NCBI RefSeq assembly: GCF_004327335.1 | Contig: NZ_QJUO01000004.1 | Location: forward strand, 62,001-126,000 | Length of the DNA stretch: 64,000 nt | Origin: Stutzerimonas kirkiae | GTDB taxonomy: Bacteria > Pseudomonadota > Gammaproteobacteria > Pseudomonadales > Pseudomonadaceae | Reading direction: 5' to 3' | Shown: positions 9,973 through 18,730 of the stretch, piece after piece | Layout of the letters: every line of letters starts with the position of its first letter | How positions within the stretch are numbered: the first letter of the stretch is position 1 | Program-made: the position numbers and the translations under genes | The notes under the pieces: generated by a model | Database searches by the model: none | What the model was told of the DNA's origin: nothing | The model's input: only the letters and a program-made list of their open reading frames with translations

Positions 9973-10240
9973 TGAGCTACTGGTTCTCCCGCACCATATA
10001 AAGTTGCCGAAGCGTCCTTCTCGACTGCGATGCTAGGCATCGCGCTCACTTGAAGCCCTACGAAAGCGGACCAGGCGAATAATAGAAGTACGGCAGGCCA
10101 GAAAGAAGTCTTGAGTATGGGCGCCAATACCCAAGACTGACAATATCATCGCGCATATCTGACACCTGCCCTGCGACTGTTATAGCGACGACCACAAATA
10201 ATGAGAGCGTCCAGACTGGAGACCGTAGTCGCTCGATTCC
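9969..10240 (-). pseudogene. Frameshifted remnant of a membrane-protein gene
   Basis: Read on the minus strand, two overlapping frames together look like one membrane protein. The first, from about 10240, gives ...SPVWTLSLFVVVAITVAGQ then VSDMRDDIVS. After a one-base shift near 10130 the second gives LAPILKTSFWPAVLLLFAW then SAFVGLQVSAMPSIAVEKD, ending at a TGA at 9971-9969 that overlaps the start of the next gene. Neither frame alone has a convincing start and full length. It may be a true decayed gene or a base-calling error. This accounts for most of the 9973-10430 gap; I see nothing else there. Confidence 0.45.
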
Positions 10241-10430
10241 CTATTCAACCTGCCATGAACAACTCTGATAAGCACACGGCGGACCTATCGAGAGTCGGCC
10301 TGTATAGTTCAGGCCCCCTTTCGTTGTAACGCATCCGTTGTAAAGCACCGCAAAACCTTATCCAGAGGTTTCTCGGTAACCGGTCCCGACAGAGCCATGC
10401 CCCTGGTTTACAATCGCCCTCCCGATTTCC

Positions 10431-11276
10431 ATGGCAGCACACCCCATGTGGTCATTTCGTGCCTGGCGGCGCCAGCGTCTGCTCAAGCGTTACCCTATCG
10501 CCCCTGAACTCTGGGCCCAGGTGCTCGACAGCCTGCCGCTGCTGGATGGCCTGGAGCCGCAGGCACTGCAGTTACTGCAGGAGCGCGCGGTGCTCTTCCT
10601 GCATGCCAAGCGCCTGACGCCATTGCCCGGCGTGACCCTGGAACCCTTCGACCGCCTGCGCCTGGCGGCCATGGCCGAGTTGCCGCTACTGGCGTTGTCG
10701 GAGAAGCTGGAGTGGTACCAGGGCTTCCATGAAGTGCTGATCTACCCGGAAGACTTCCTCAGCCCGCAGAAATACCGCGACCCGAGTGGCGTCGAGCATG
10801 AATGGGACGCCGAGCACAGCGGCGAGGCCTGGCTGCAAGGGCCGGTGATACTGGCCTGGCCAGGAGTCCACGAGAGTGGCGGCTGGGAAGGCTACAACCT
10901 GGTGATACACGAACTGGCACACAAGCTGGACATGCTTAACGGCGATGCCAACGGCCTGCCGCCGCTGCATGGGGACATGCGTATCGAGGAATGGGCGCGC
11001 GTCATGCAGGCCGCCTATGACGCGCTGAACGCCACACTGGACCGCAACCCCCATGCCCACACGCCGATCGACCCTTACGCGGCGGAAAACCCGGCCGAGT
11101 TCTTCGCCGTCACCAGCGAATATTTCTTCAGCGCTCCCGACCTGCTGGAACAGGCGCTGCCCGAGGTCTATGGCCAACTCCGCAGCTTCTATCGGCAGGA
11201 CCCGCTGGCACGCCTGCGCTGCCTGCGCCAGCGTCATCCGGAGTATGCCGATGGCCCTGGCCCGGCAACCGGTTAA
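10431..11276 (+). CDS. mtfA: MtfA-family zinc peptidase
   Basis: A 281-residue homologue of MtfA (YeeI), a zinc metallopeptidase that in E. coli binds the Mlc repressor and so affects glucose PTS expression. Clear landmarks are the H-E-L-A-H-K-L-D zinc motif, the preceding F-H-E-V-L-I-Y-P block and the A-E-F-F-A-V-T-S-E-Y-F-F glutamate ligand region. Two starts are possible, ATG 10431 or ATG 10446; neither has a clear ribosome site. Pseudomonads place this gene next to ppa, as here. Confidence 0.9.
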   Translation: MAAHPMWSFRAWRRQRLLKRYPIAPELWAQVLDSLPLLDGLEPQALQLLQERAVLFLHAKRLTPLPGVTLEPFDRLRLAAMAELPLLALSEKLEWYQGFHEVLIYPEDFLSPQKYRDPSGVEHEWDAEHSGEAWLQGPVILAWPGVHESGGWEGYNLVIHELAHKLDMLNGDANGLPPLHGDMRIEEWARVMQAAYDALNATLDRNPHAHTPIDPYAAENPAEFFAVTSEYFFSAPDLLEQALPEVYGQLRSFYRQDPLARLRCLRQRHPEYADGPGPATG

Positions 11277-11342
11277 AAACCAGAGCGCCCGTTTCGTCTA
11301 CCTTTCGCCTGCTTCGCAGCCGCTCCGGCGCTTGCTCCATCA

Positions 11343-11371
11343 TGGAAAAAGCGCTGGATTGCACCTATAAT
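11343..11371 (+). promoter_or_regulatory. Likely sigma70 promoter for ppa
   Basis: A perfect TATAAT at 11366-11371 lies 50 bases before the ppa start. The -35 match (TGGAAA at 11343-11348, 17-base spacer) is weak. The upstream segment is also a dyad (GCGCTT...AAGCGC). Confidence 0.5.
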
Positions 11372-11421
11372 CGCGCCCGACTTCTCGCCCCCGGCCCCAT
11401 CGCCGAACACGGAGCAACCCC

Positions 11422-11949
11422 ATGAGCTACAGCAAGATCCCGGCCGGCAAAGACCTGCCAAACGACATCTACGTCGCCATCGAAATCCCGGCCAACCACG
11501 CGCCGATCAAATACGAGATCGATCACGACACCGACTCGCTGTTCGTCGATCGCTTCATGGCCACCCCGATGTTCTACCCGGCCAACTACGGCTTCATCCC
11601 CCACACCCTGGCCGACGATGGCGACCCGCTCGACGTGCTGGTGGTCACCCCCTACCCGGTCGCCCCCGGTTCGGTCATACGCGCCCGCCCGGTCGGCATC
11701 CTGCACATGACCGACGAAGCCGGCGGCGATGCCAAGCTGGTCGCCGTACCGCATGACAAGCTGACCACTATCTACAAGGACGTACAGGAATACACCGACC
11801 TGCCGCCGCTGCTGATCGAACAGATCAAGCACTTCTTCGAGAACTACAAGGACCTCGAAAAAGGCAAGTGGGTCAAGGTCGAGGGCTGGGGCGGCGCCAA
11901 CGAGGCGCGCACGGCCATCACCAAGGCCGTGGCGGCCTACCAGAAGTAA
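11422..11949 (+). CDS. ppa: Inorganic pyrophosphatase (family I)
   Basis: Hydrolyses pyrophosphate to phosphate, pulling biosynthetic reactions forward; cytoplasmic hexamer. The 175 residues include the family signature D-D-G-D-P-L-D-V (active-site aspartates) and the E-x-x-K-Y-E substrate region near the start. GGAG at 11410-11413 supports the ATG. A strong terminator follows 20 bases after the stop. Confidence 0.97.
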   Translation: MSYSKIPAGKDLPNDIYVAIEIPANHAPIKYEIDHDTDSLFVDRFMATPMFYPANYGFIPHTLADDGDPLDVLVVTPYPVAPGSVIRARPVGILHMTDEAGGDAKLVAVPHDKLTTIYKDVQEYTDLPPLLIEQIKHFFENYKDLEKGKWVKVEGWGGANEARTAITKAVAAYQK

Positions 11950-11968
11950 GCCTCTACCGCGGAACGAG

Positions 11969-11991
11969 AGCCGGCTACCAGCCGGCTTTTT
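11969..11991 (+). terminator. Rho-independent terminator of ppa
   Basis: AGCCGGCT, loop ACC, AGCCGGCT, then TTTTTC, directly after ppa. Confidence 0.9.
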
Positions 11992-11999
11992 CATTTCCC

Positions 12000-12381
12000 A
12001 TCGGGTAGGAGGCGGGGTCGCCCATCCCATCATCTCGCGATACCGGTAGCACATGGCAGGCCAAACAGATCTCCCTGGGTAATTCGCGCGACCTTCCTGC
12101 TTATGCCTGTCGGATTTACGTCGCAGCGTTCCGTGCAAGTATTGGGCTTTGCCAATCATGGCTACCTTACCCCGCTACGCCGCCTCTATCCGCTTCCTGT
12201 TCGTCAGGCCAGCATTTTGCCTTCGGCTTCCTTCAGACTCGCAGTCACCCACGACACCCTTGCCGTCCAGCTAACACTTCCCCTTGCCGGGTGTGTAGAG
12301 GACTTTCACCTTCAAGTCACCAACGAGGCCACCACAGCCAAGCTGGTTGCGCTCACGCGCAACGCGCCATGCCTGGCGCAC
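12000..12381 (-). mobile_element. ORF-less remnant of a class C group II intron
   Basis: On the minus strand the segment begins GTGCGCCAGGCATGG, matching the GUGYG start and first helix of group II introns. Further blocks line up in order with class IIC introns such as O. iheyensis: GGTGAAAGTCC, GTTAGC, GGCAAGGGTGTC, GAGTCTGAAGGAAGC, GGCAAA, GGCCTGACGAACAGGAA, and ACCCAGGGAGATCTG, which in complete introns lies just before the reverse-transcriptase gene. The 3' end CTCCTACCCGAT has a domain VI-like hairpin with a bulged A. No reverse transcriptase and no 34-nt domain V are present, so it should not splice. Its 5' end abuts the T-tract of the etfA terminator, the typical landing site of this class. 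The 3' boundary is approximate. Confidence 0.8.
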
Positions 12382-12385
12382 AACG

Positions 12386-12414
12386 AAAAAGGCCGCTGCA
12401 AGCAGCGGCCTTTT
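12386..12414 (-). terminator. Rho-independent terminator of etfBA
   Basis: GGCCGCTGC at 12391-12399 pairs with GCAGCGGCC at 12402-12410 across a 2-base loop; on the minus strand the stem is followed by TTTTTCGTT. The group II intron remnant begins immediately after this T-tract. Confidence 0.92.
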
Positions 12415-12428
12415 CACGGAGGAGCGGC

Positions 12429-13358
12429 TCAGACGAGCTTTTCCAGCTCCGGTACTGCTTCGAACAGGTCGGCGACCAGGCCGTAGTCGGCCACCTGGAA
12501 GATCGGCGCATCCTCGTCCTTGTTGATCGCGACGATCACCTTGGAGTCCTTCATGCCCGCCAGGTGCTGGATGGCACCGGAAATGCCCACGGCGATATAC
12601 AGTTGCGGCGCGACGATCTTGCCAGTCTGGCCGACCTGCATGTCGTTCGGCACGAAGCCGGCATCGACGGCGGCGCGGGAAGCGCCGACAGCGGCGCCCA
12701 GCTTGTCGGCCAGGGCGTACAGGTGCTTGAAGTTGTCGCCGTTCTGCAGGCCACGACCACCGGAAATGACGATCTTGGCCGCGGTCAGTTCGGGACGGTC
12801 GGAAGTCGCCAGTTCCTCGCCGACGAACGCCGACTTGCCGGCATCGCCGGTGCCACTCACAGGCTCGATGGCAGCCGAACCGCCCTCGGCGGCGACCGCG
12901 TCGAAGCCGGTGGCACGCACGGTGATCACCTTGACCGGAGCGCTGGACTGCACGGTGGCGATGGCGTTGCCTGCGTAGATCGGGCGCTTGAAGGTATCGG
13001 CAGCGACCACTTCGACGATCTCGGAGATCTGCTCCACATCCAGCAGCGCGGCGACGCGCGGCAGGTAGTTCTTGCCATTGGTGGTGGCCGGCGCCAGCAC
13101 ATGGCTGTAGCCCTTGGCCAGCCCGACGATCAGCGGCGCGACGTTTTCCGGCAGCAGGTTGGCATAGGCCGCATCATCGGCGACCAGCACCTTGCCCACA
13201 CCCGCGACCTTGGCGGCGGCTTCGGCAACGGGGGCGACGCCCTGGCCGGCGACCAGCACGACGATCTCGCCGCCGATCTTCTGCGCGGCGGCAACGGTGT
13301 TCAGGGTGGCACCGGCCAATGCGCCGTTGCTGTGCTCAGCGATTACCAGGATTGCCAT
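12429..13358 (-). CDS. etfA: Electron transfer flavoprotein, alpha subunit
   Basis: FAD-binding subunit of the heterodimeric ETF that carries electrons from acyl-CoA and other dehydrogenases to ETF-quinone oxidoreductase. The 309 residues include the C-terminal FAD domain with [24 protein letters not shown] and [12 protein letters not shown] signatures. One base separates it from the etfB stop codon, and the ETF-QO gene is divergent upstream of the pair. Confidence 0.96.
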   Translation of the reverse strand: MAILVIAEHSNGALAGATLNTVAAAQKIGGEIVVLVAGQGVAPVAEAAAKVAGVGKVLVADDAAYANLLPENVAPLIVGLAKGYSHVLAPATTNGKNYLPRVAALLDVEQISEIVEVVAADTFKRPIYAGNAIATVQSSAPVKVITVRATGFDAVAAEGGSAAIEPVSGTGDAGKSAFVGEELATSDRPELTAAKIVISGGRGLQNGDNFKHLYALADKLGAAVGASRAAVDAGFVPNDMQVGQTGKIVAPQLYIAVGISGAIQHLAGMKDSKVIVAINKDEDAPIFQVADYGLVADLFEAVPELEKLV

Positions 13359-13359
13359 C

Positions 13360-14109
13360 TCAGATCACCTTCGCTTCGTTCTTCAGTTTCTCGACCAGTT
13401 CGGCAACCGAACCCACTTTGATACCGGCGCTGCGCGCGGCCGGCGCCTCGACCCTGACGGTCTTCAGCGTGGAAGCCAGGCTGACGCCCAGGGCGTCCGG
13501 GGTAACGGTCTCCAGCGGCTTCTTCTTGGCCTTCATGATGTTCGGCAGGGAAGCGTAGCGCGGCTCGTTCAAACGCAGGTCGGTGGTCACCACGGCCGGC
13601 AGGGCCAGGGAGACAGTCTGCAGGCCGCCGTCGATCTCGCGGGTGACGCTCAGCTTGTCGCCAGCCACTTCCACCTTGGAGGCGAAGGTGCCCTGGGCAT
13701 AGCCGGTCAGCGCCGCCAGCATCTGGCCGGTCTGGTTGTTGTCGCTGTCGATGGATTGCTTGCCGAGGATCACCAGTTGCGGTTGCTCCTTGTCCACCAC
13801 GGCCTTGAGCAGCTTGGCCACGGCCAGGGAGTTCAGCTCTTCGCCGCTCTCGACCAGCAGCGCACGATCCGCACCCAGCGCCAGGGCGGTACGCAGTTGC
13901 TCCTGCGCCGCGGCAGGGCCAATGGTGACGACGACGATCTCGCTCGCCACGCCTTTCTCTTTCAGGCGCACGGCCTCTTCGACGGCGATCTCGCAGAAGG
14001 GGTTCATCGACATCTTGACGTTGGCCAGGTCGACGCCGGAGTTGTCCGCCTTGACGCGAACCTTGACGTTGTAATCGACCACTCGTTTGACAGCTACAAG
14101 AATCTTCAT
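13360..14109 (-). CDS. etfB: Electron transfer flavoprotein, beta subunit
   Basis: AMP-binding beta subunit of ETF, 249 residues. It starts [19 protein letters not shown], and carries the family signature around [10 protein letters not shown] and the recognition-loop region [13 protein letters not shown] at 14109 is preferred over an in-frame ATG at 14148 because the family starts with M-K-I-L-V and AGGA lies just upstream. First gene of etfBA. Confidence 0.96.
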   Translation of the reverse strand: MKILVAVKRVVDYNVKVRVKADNSGVDLANVKMSMNPFCEIAVEEAVRLKEKGVASEIVVVTIGPAAAQEQLRTALALGADRALLVESGEELNSLAVAKLLKAVVDKEQPQLVILGKQSIDSDNNQTGQMLAALTGYAQGTFASKVEVAGDKLSVTREIDGGLQTVSLALPAVVTTDLRLNEPRYASLPNIMKAKKKPLETVTPDALGVSLASTLKTVRVEAPAARSAGIKVGSVAELVEKLKNEAKVI

Positions 14110-14450
14110 GGATTCCTCGTTACTCTCCGGTGAATAGAATTCCGCCAAGGTGAGCCGAGAACGACTCGGCGCCGGAAACCGAAGGTTCCGTGGCAGGCGG
14201 TTGAAATACTCATGAGGCCATATCTGGTCGAAAGTGCTGCGAAATTCTCACCTACCGCTGGTAAATGCCGTCATTCCAGTACTTTCGCCCTGCCCTGGGC
14301 CATCCATCACTTTATTTCAACGGCATGCCAACCCGTCTGGCGAATGCAAACTGCCCGTATCTTGACTGCTGGTAATAAGCGGGTCAACAACGCAAATGCC
14401 TCGCTATAACCCTCAGAAGCCCGATAGTAGCAGGCTTTGTAAAAATTCAA

Positions 14451-14492
14451 ACAAACGTTTGTATTGGACCCGATCGGGCGTACATATATAAT
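14451..14492 (+). promoter_or_regulatory. Sigma70 promoter with PsrA-like palindrome, ETF-QO
   Basis: TTGGAC (14464-14469), 17 bases, TATAAT (14487-14492): a near-consensus promoter aimed at the ETF-QO gene. Two bases upstream of the -35 box is the perfect 12-bp palindrome ACAAACGTTTGT (14451-14462), inside CAAAC-AAAC-GTTTG, which fits the published PsrA motif CAAAC-N2-4-GTTTG. PsrA is a fatty-acid-responsive repressor/activator in Pseudomonas, so control of beta-oxidation electron transfer is plausible. The rest of the 14110-14575 gap must hold the etfBA promoter; I see only a small hairpin (GCCGAG...CTCGGC near 14155) there. Confidence 0.7.
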
Positions 14493-14575
14493 GCGCGCCT
14501 CGACCCGCCAAGGACCGGTCCAGGTCGCCGACATCTACCTAGAAAACAAACGAGCCCTGATCAGGAGATAGCCCC

Positions 14576-16228
14576 ATGGAACGCGAATACATGGAATTCG
14601 ACGTCGTCATCGTCGGCGCCGGGCCGGCAGGCCTATCCGCCGCCTGCCGCCTCAAACAGGTCGCCGCCGAAGCGGGCCGGGAAGTCAGTGTCTGCGTCGT
14701 GGAAAAAGGCTCCGAGGTCGGCGCTCACATCCTCTCCGGGGCGGTATTCGAACCGCGTGCGCTGAACGAACTCTTCCCCGACTGGAAAGAGCTCGGCGCC
14801 CCGCTGAACACCCCGGTGAAACGCGATGATATCTATCTGCTGAGCAACGCGGAAAAAGCCATCAAGGTACCCAACGTCTTCGTGCCCAAGCCGATGCACA
14901 ACGAAGGCAACTACATCATTTCCCTGGGCAACCTGTGCCGCTGGCTGGCCCAGCAGGCGGAAAACCTCGGCGTGGAAATCTACCCCGGCTTCGCCGCCCA
15001 GGAAGCGCTGATCGACGACGACGGCGTCGTACGCGGCATCGTCACCGGCGACCTGGGTGTCGATCGCGAAGGCAATCCCAAGGAAGGCATCTATACACCC
15101 GGCATGGAGCTGCGGGCCAAATACACCCTGTTCGCCGAAGGCTGCCGTGGCCATATCGGCAAGCAACTGATCAAACGCTTCCAGCTCAACGCCAATGCCG
15201 ATCCGCAGCACTACGGCATCGGTATCAAGGAACTCTGGGAAATCGACCCGGCCAAGCACGAACAGGGGCTGGTCATCCACACCTCCGGCTGGCCGCTGGA
15301 CAAGGACAACCCGGGCGGTTCCTTCCTCTATCACCTGGAGAACAACCAGGTGGTGGTCGGCCTGATCGTCGACCTGGCCTACAGCAACCCCCACCTCTCG
15401 CCCTTCGATGAATTCCAGCGCTACAAGCACCATCCGGTGGTCGCCCAGTACCTGGAGGGCGGCAAGCGCATCGCCTATGGTGCGCGCGCCCTGAGCAAGG
15501 GCGGCTTCAACTCGCTGCCGAAGATGGTCTTCCCCGGAGGCGCGCTGATCGGTTGCGACCTCGGCACCCTCAACGGCGCCAAGATCAAGGGCAGCCATAC
15601 CGCCATGAAGTCCGGCATGCTCGCCGCCGAGGCCATCGTCCAGGCCCTTGGCGCGGAACGCGAGAACGACGAGCTGGAGAATTACGTCGAGGGCTTCAAG
15701 GCCAGTTGGCTGAACGAGGAGCTGTACCAGAGCCGCAACTTCGGCCCCGCCATGCACAAGTTCGGCCCGCTGTTCGGCCCCGCCTTCAGCTTCATCGAGC
15801 ACAACCTGCTCGCTGGCAAGCTACCGTTCACCCTGCGCGATACGCGCCAGGATTATGCCTGCCTGCTAAAAGCGGCGGACGCCAGGAAGATCGACTACCC
15901 GAAACCGGACGGCAAACTCAGCTTCGACAAGCTCAGCTCGGTATTCCTCTCCAATACCAACCATGAAGAGGACCAGCCGATCCACCTCAAGCTGGCCGAC
16001 CCGAACATCCCGATCGACAGCAACCTGCCGCTCTACGACGAGCCGGCCCAGCGCTATTGCCCGGCGGGGGTCTACGAAGTGGTCGACAATGACGACGGCG
16101 GCAAGCGCTTCCAGATCAACGCGCAGAACTGCGTGCACTGCAAGACCTGCGACATCAAGGACCCGGCGCAGAACATCACCTGGGTCGCCCCGGAAGGCAC
16201 CGGCGGGCCGAACTACCCCAATATGTAA
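14576..16228 (+). CDS. Electron transfer flavoprotein-ubiquinone oxidoreductase
   Basis: Membrane-associated flavoprotein that moves electrons from reduced ETF to ubiquinone. The 550 residues have an N-terminal FAD motif (V-I-V-G-A-G-P-A-G-L-S-A-A), a quinone-binding middle region and a C-terminal 4Fe-4S cluster: C-P-A-G-V-Y-E followed by N-C-V-H-C-K-T-C-D-I-K-D-P. AGGAGATA just upstream fixes the start. Divergent from etfBA, its functional partner. Full length. Confidence 0.96.
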   Translation: MEREYMEFDVVIVGAGPAGLSAACRLKQVAAEAGREVSVCVVEKGSEVGAHILSGAVFEPRALNELFPDWKELGAPLNTPVKRDDIYLLSNAEKAIKVPNVFVPKPMHNEGNYIISLGNLCRWLAQQAENLGVEIYPGFAAQEALIDDDGVVRGIVTGDLGVDREGNPKEGIYTPGMELRAKYTLFAEGCRGHIGKQLIKRFQLNANADPQHYGIGIKELWEIDPAKHEQGLVIHTSGWPLDKDNPGGSFLYHLENNQVVVGLIVDLAYSNPHLSPFDEFQRYKHHPVVAQYLEGGKRIAYGARALSKGGFNSLPKMVFPGGALIGCDLGTLNGAKIKGSHTAMKSGMLAAEAIVQALGAERENDELENYVEGFKASWLNEELYQSRNFGPAMHKFGPLFGPAFSFIEHNLLAGKLPFTLRDTRQDYACLLKAADARKIDYPKPDGKLSFDKLSSVFLSNTNHEEDQPIHLKLADPNIPIDSNLPLYDEPAQRYCPAGVYEVVDNDDGGKRFQINAQNCVHCKTCDIKDPAQNITWVAPEGTGGPNYPNM

Positions 16229-16237
16229 TGGACAAAC

Positions 16238-16266
16238 GAAGGCTCCCACTGGGAGCCTTCTTCATT
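16238..16266 (+). terminator. Rho-independent terminator of ETF-QO
   Basis: GAAGGCTCCC, loop ACT, GGGAGCCTTC, then TTCATTT, ten bases after the stop codon. Confidence 0.85.
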
Positions 16267-16292
16267 TACAACCCCAACGAAGGCCGCCGACC

Positions 16293-17051
16293 ATGAGTGA
16301 CTCCAGACAGCGCTTCACCGACCGGGTACAGGACTATGTCAGGTTCCGTCCGAGCTACCCGGCCAGCCTGGTCGACTTTCTGCACGCGCATGGCGTGGAG
16401 CCGGCCGCCAAGATCGTCGACATCGGCGCCGGCACCGGTATCGCCAGCAAGCTGTTGCTGGATGCCAGGCATCCGCTGACCGCCGTCGAACCCAACGATG
16501 CCATGCGGGCCGCCGCGCAAGCCTGGCTGGGCGAATACCCGGGCTATACCAGCGTCACCGGCAGCGCCGAACACAGCGGCCTGCCGGACGCCTGCGCCGA
16601 CCTCATCATCGCCGCCCAGGCCTTCCACTGGTTCGATCCGGACGGTTGCCGTCGGGAGTTCAAGCGCCTGCTGCGCCCGGACGGCCAGGTGGCGTTGTTC
16701 TGGAACAGCCGCCGTCTGCGCGGCAGCGCCTTCCTCGAAGGCTATGAAGACCTGCTGCGCCAGCACGGCACCGACTACACCGATGTGGCCGAGCGCTACC
16801 CCGATGCAGAGCAGGTCGCCGACTGGTTCCAGGGCGGACTGCAGACACAGACCTGCATCGACAATAGCCAGCGGCTGGATTACCAAAGCCTCAAGGGACG
16901 TCTGCTGTCCTCCTCCTACGCCCCAAAGCCGGATCACCCCGGCTATCCCGCCATGCTGGCGGCATTGGAAAGACTGTTCGACGAAACGCAACGGGACGGC
17001 CATATCGATTTCGACTACGACACCGAAGTCTATCTGGGCCGCCTGCCGTAA
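16293..17051 (+). CDS. Class I SAM-dependent methyltransferase
   Basis: A 252-residue methyltransferase of the type-11 (Trans-aconitate/UbiE-like) class. Motif I is V-D-I-G-A-G-T-G-I-A-S-K (about 40-51), the acidic residue after strand 2 is in A-V-E-P-N-D-A-M, and the motif after strand 4 is A-A-Q-A-F-H-W-F-D, common in small-molecule methyltransferases. The substrate cannot be predicted. ATG at 16293 follows the ETF-QO terminator, so it is a separate unit. Confidence 0.85.
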   Translation: MSDSRQRFTDRVQDYVRFRPSYPASLVDFLHAHGVEPAAKIVDIGAGTGIASKLLLDARHPLTAVEPNDAMRAAAQAWLGEYPGYTSVTGSAEHSGLPDACADLIIAAQAFHWFDPDGCRREFKRLLRPDGQVALFWNSRRLRGSAFLEGYEDLLRQHGTDYTDVAERYPDAEQVADWFQGGLQTQTCIDNSQRLDYQSLKGRLLSSSYAPKPDHPGYPAMLAALERLFDETQRDGHIDFDYDTEVYLGRLP

Positions 17052-17157
17052 CCGGGAGGATGGCGCGAAGCTGCCGACCTGTCGCCAGGAGCAAGCTTGT
17101 GGTGAGCAGGAGCGCCATGCTCTAATCGCGAAAAATTATCACTTCCACGCCAACCAC

Positions 17158-17676
17158 ATGTCCCCTCCCCGCCAGCAGCACCTCCACATCGAGCGTCTCT
17201 ACCGCGAACAGCACCCCTCGCTGGTACGCTGGTTCCAGCGCCGCCTGGGCAGCCCCCAACAGGCGGCGGACCTGAGTCAGGACGCCTTCCTGCGGCTGTT
17301 GGAAAAGACCGACTTCGCCAACCACCCGACGCCCCTGTCATTCCTGAGGCTGGTGGCACGCGGACTACTGATCGATTTCTACCGACGCTCTGCGCTTGAA
17401 CGCAGTTACCTGCACTACCTGGCCCAGCAACCACAGGACCTGCAGCCCGATCCCCAACAGCGGGTCGCCGACCTGCAACAGCTCCGCTTGATCGACAGCC
17501 AACTGGACGGGCTGCCCACCCGGGTCAAGCGCGCCTTCCTGCTGCACCGCCTGGCGGGCATGAGCCAGGCCAGGATCGCCGAGGAGCTTGGCCTCTCGCC
17601 GGCACGTATCCAGCAGTACCTGGCCAAGGCTACCCTGCACTGCTACAGGCTGCGCTTCGACGTTGAAAATGACTGA
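17158..17676 (+). CDS. Iron-starvation ECF sigma factor (FecI-like)
   Basis: A 172-residue extracytoplasmic-function sigma factor with region 2 (YREQHPSLVRWFQRRLG...AADLSQDAFLRLL) and region 4 (LPTRVKRAFLLHRLAGMSQARIAEELGLSPARIQQYL). FecI-type factors drive siderophore receptor genes when released by their FecR partner. Its last eight bases overlap the fecR-like gene and a TonB receptor with a signalling domain follows, the classical cell-surface signalling arrangement. ATG at 17158 gives normal family length. Confidence 0.92.
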   Translation: MSPPRQQHLHIERLYREQHPSLVRWFQRRLGSPQQAADLSQDAFLRLLEKTDFANHPTPLSFLRLVARGLLIDFYRRSALERSYLHYLAQQPQDLQPDPQQRVADLQQLRLIDSQLDGLPTRVKRAFLLHRLAGMSQARIAEELGLSPARIQQYLAKATLHCYRLRFDVEND

Positions 17677-18616
17677 AATGCCGTTACCGGAAGAAATCGT
17701 CAAGGCTGCCATCGACTGGCAACTGAAACTGGATGCCCAGGGGCGGACGGACAGCCCTGAGCTGCGCCACTGGCTCGCCAGCGACCCGCGCCACCGCCAG
17801 GCCTGGCAACGGCTCGGCAGCCTTGGGCAGGACTTCTCGCGCCTGCCCGACGGGCAGCGCAAGGTGCTGCTGGACAGCCACGCGCCTTCGCCACGCCTGC
17901 GCCCCCATGGGCTGGCCGGGATTGCCCTGGCCATCACCTGCGGGCTGTTGCTCATGCACCGCCAACAGCCACTGCCCAGCCTGCTGGCCGACTACGCCAG
18001 CGGCACGGGGCAGGTGCGCGAAATCAGGCTGGAGGACGACAGCCGCGTGCTGCTCGGCCCGCGCAGTTGGATCGATATCGACTTCAACGACGGACAGCGC
18101 CTGGTCCTGCTGCGCCAGGGCCAGGTTTTCATCGAAACCGCCAAGGATGCCCGCCCCTTCGTGGTTCGCAGCGTCGATGGCAGCATGCGGGCGCTGGGCA
18201 CCGTCTTCACGGTGCAGCGCGATGCACAAGGCAGCCATCTGGCGGTCAGCCAGTCGGCCGTTGCCGCCCAGGGGCGCCCCTCGGGCACGGAGGTCATCGT
18301 ACGCGCCGGCGAAAGCATTGCCCTGCGCGATGGCGAACTCGGCCCTGTGCGGCCTGGCGCCAAGGGCGCCGACGCCTGGACACGCGGCATGCTACAAGCG
18401 GACGACCAACCCCTTGAGGACGTGCTGAGGGCGCTTGCCCACTACCGTCGCGCGCCCCTGAGCCTCGACCCGGCACTGGCCGGCCTGCGCGTCAGCGGCA
18501 GCTTCTCCCTGCACGACACGGACCGCACCCTGGAAGCGCTGGCCAGCGCCCTGCCAATCCGGGTCATCAGCTATGGAGGACTCTGGACACGGGTCGTCCC
18601 CAGCGCCGAACACTGA
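17669..18616 (+). CDS. FecR-family anti-sigma regulator
   Basis: A 315-residue inner-membrane regulator: an N-terminal cytoplasmic anti-sigma domain with the W-x-x...H-R-Q-A-W-Q-R signature (about 15-50), one membrane helix (about 84-100) and a periplasmic FecR domain (D-G-S/D-D-S-R-V-L-L-G-P-R-S and L-L-R-Q-G-Q-V-F-I-E-T). It passes the receptor's signal to the ECF sigma factor. The start overlaps the sigma gene by eight bases. An alternative ATG at 17678 is in frame. Confidence 0.92.
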   Translation: MTEMPLPEEIVKAAIDWQLKLDAQGRTDSPELRHWLASDPRHRQAWQRLGSLGQDFSRLPDGQRKVLLDSHAPSPRLRPHGLAGIALAITCGLLLMHRQQPLPSLLADYASGTGQVREIRLEDDSRVLLGPRSWIDIDFNDGQRLVLLRQGQVFIETAKDARPFVVRSVDGSMRALGTVFTVQRDAQGSHLAVSQSAVAAQGRPSGTEVIVRAGESIALRDGELGPVRPGAKGADAWTRGMLQADDQPLEDVLRALAHYRRAPLSLDPALAGLRVSGSFSLHDTDRTLEALASALPIRVISYGGLWTRVVPSAEH

Positions 18617-18730
18617 CCCGGCGACGGCCAGGCACCAATGCGGCGCCGAATAAAAATACTCATCTCCCCCTATGGGTTCTCCCACTTCGTTCGGTACTTG
18701 AAGGGCCAACACCGAACAGGAACCCCTTCA

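Noticed and set aside
11365-12159. A 264-codon minus-strand frame through the intron remnant into ppa
   Set aside because: It runs antisense through ppa. The N-terminal part is translation of intron RNA, not a reverse transcriptase.
17115-17150. A possible Fur box before the sigma factor gene
   Set aside because: Only the half-site ATTATC is a fair match; the rest falls well short of the 19-bp consensus.
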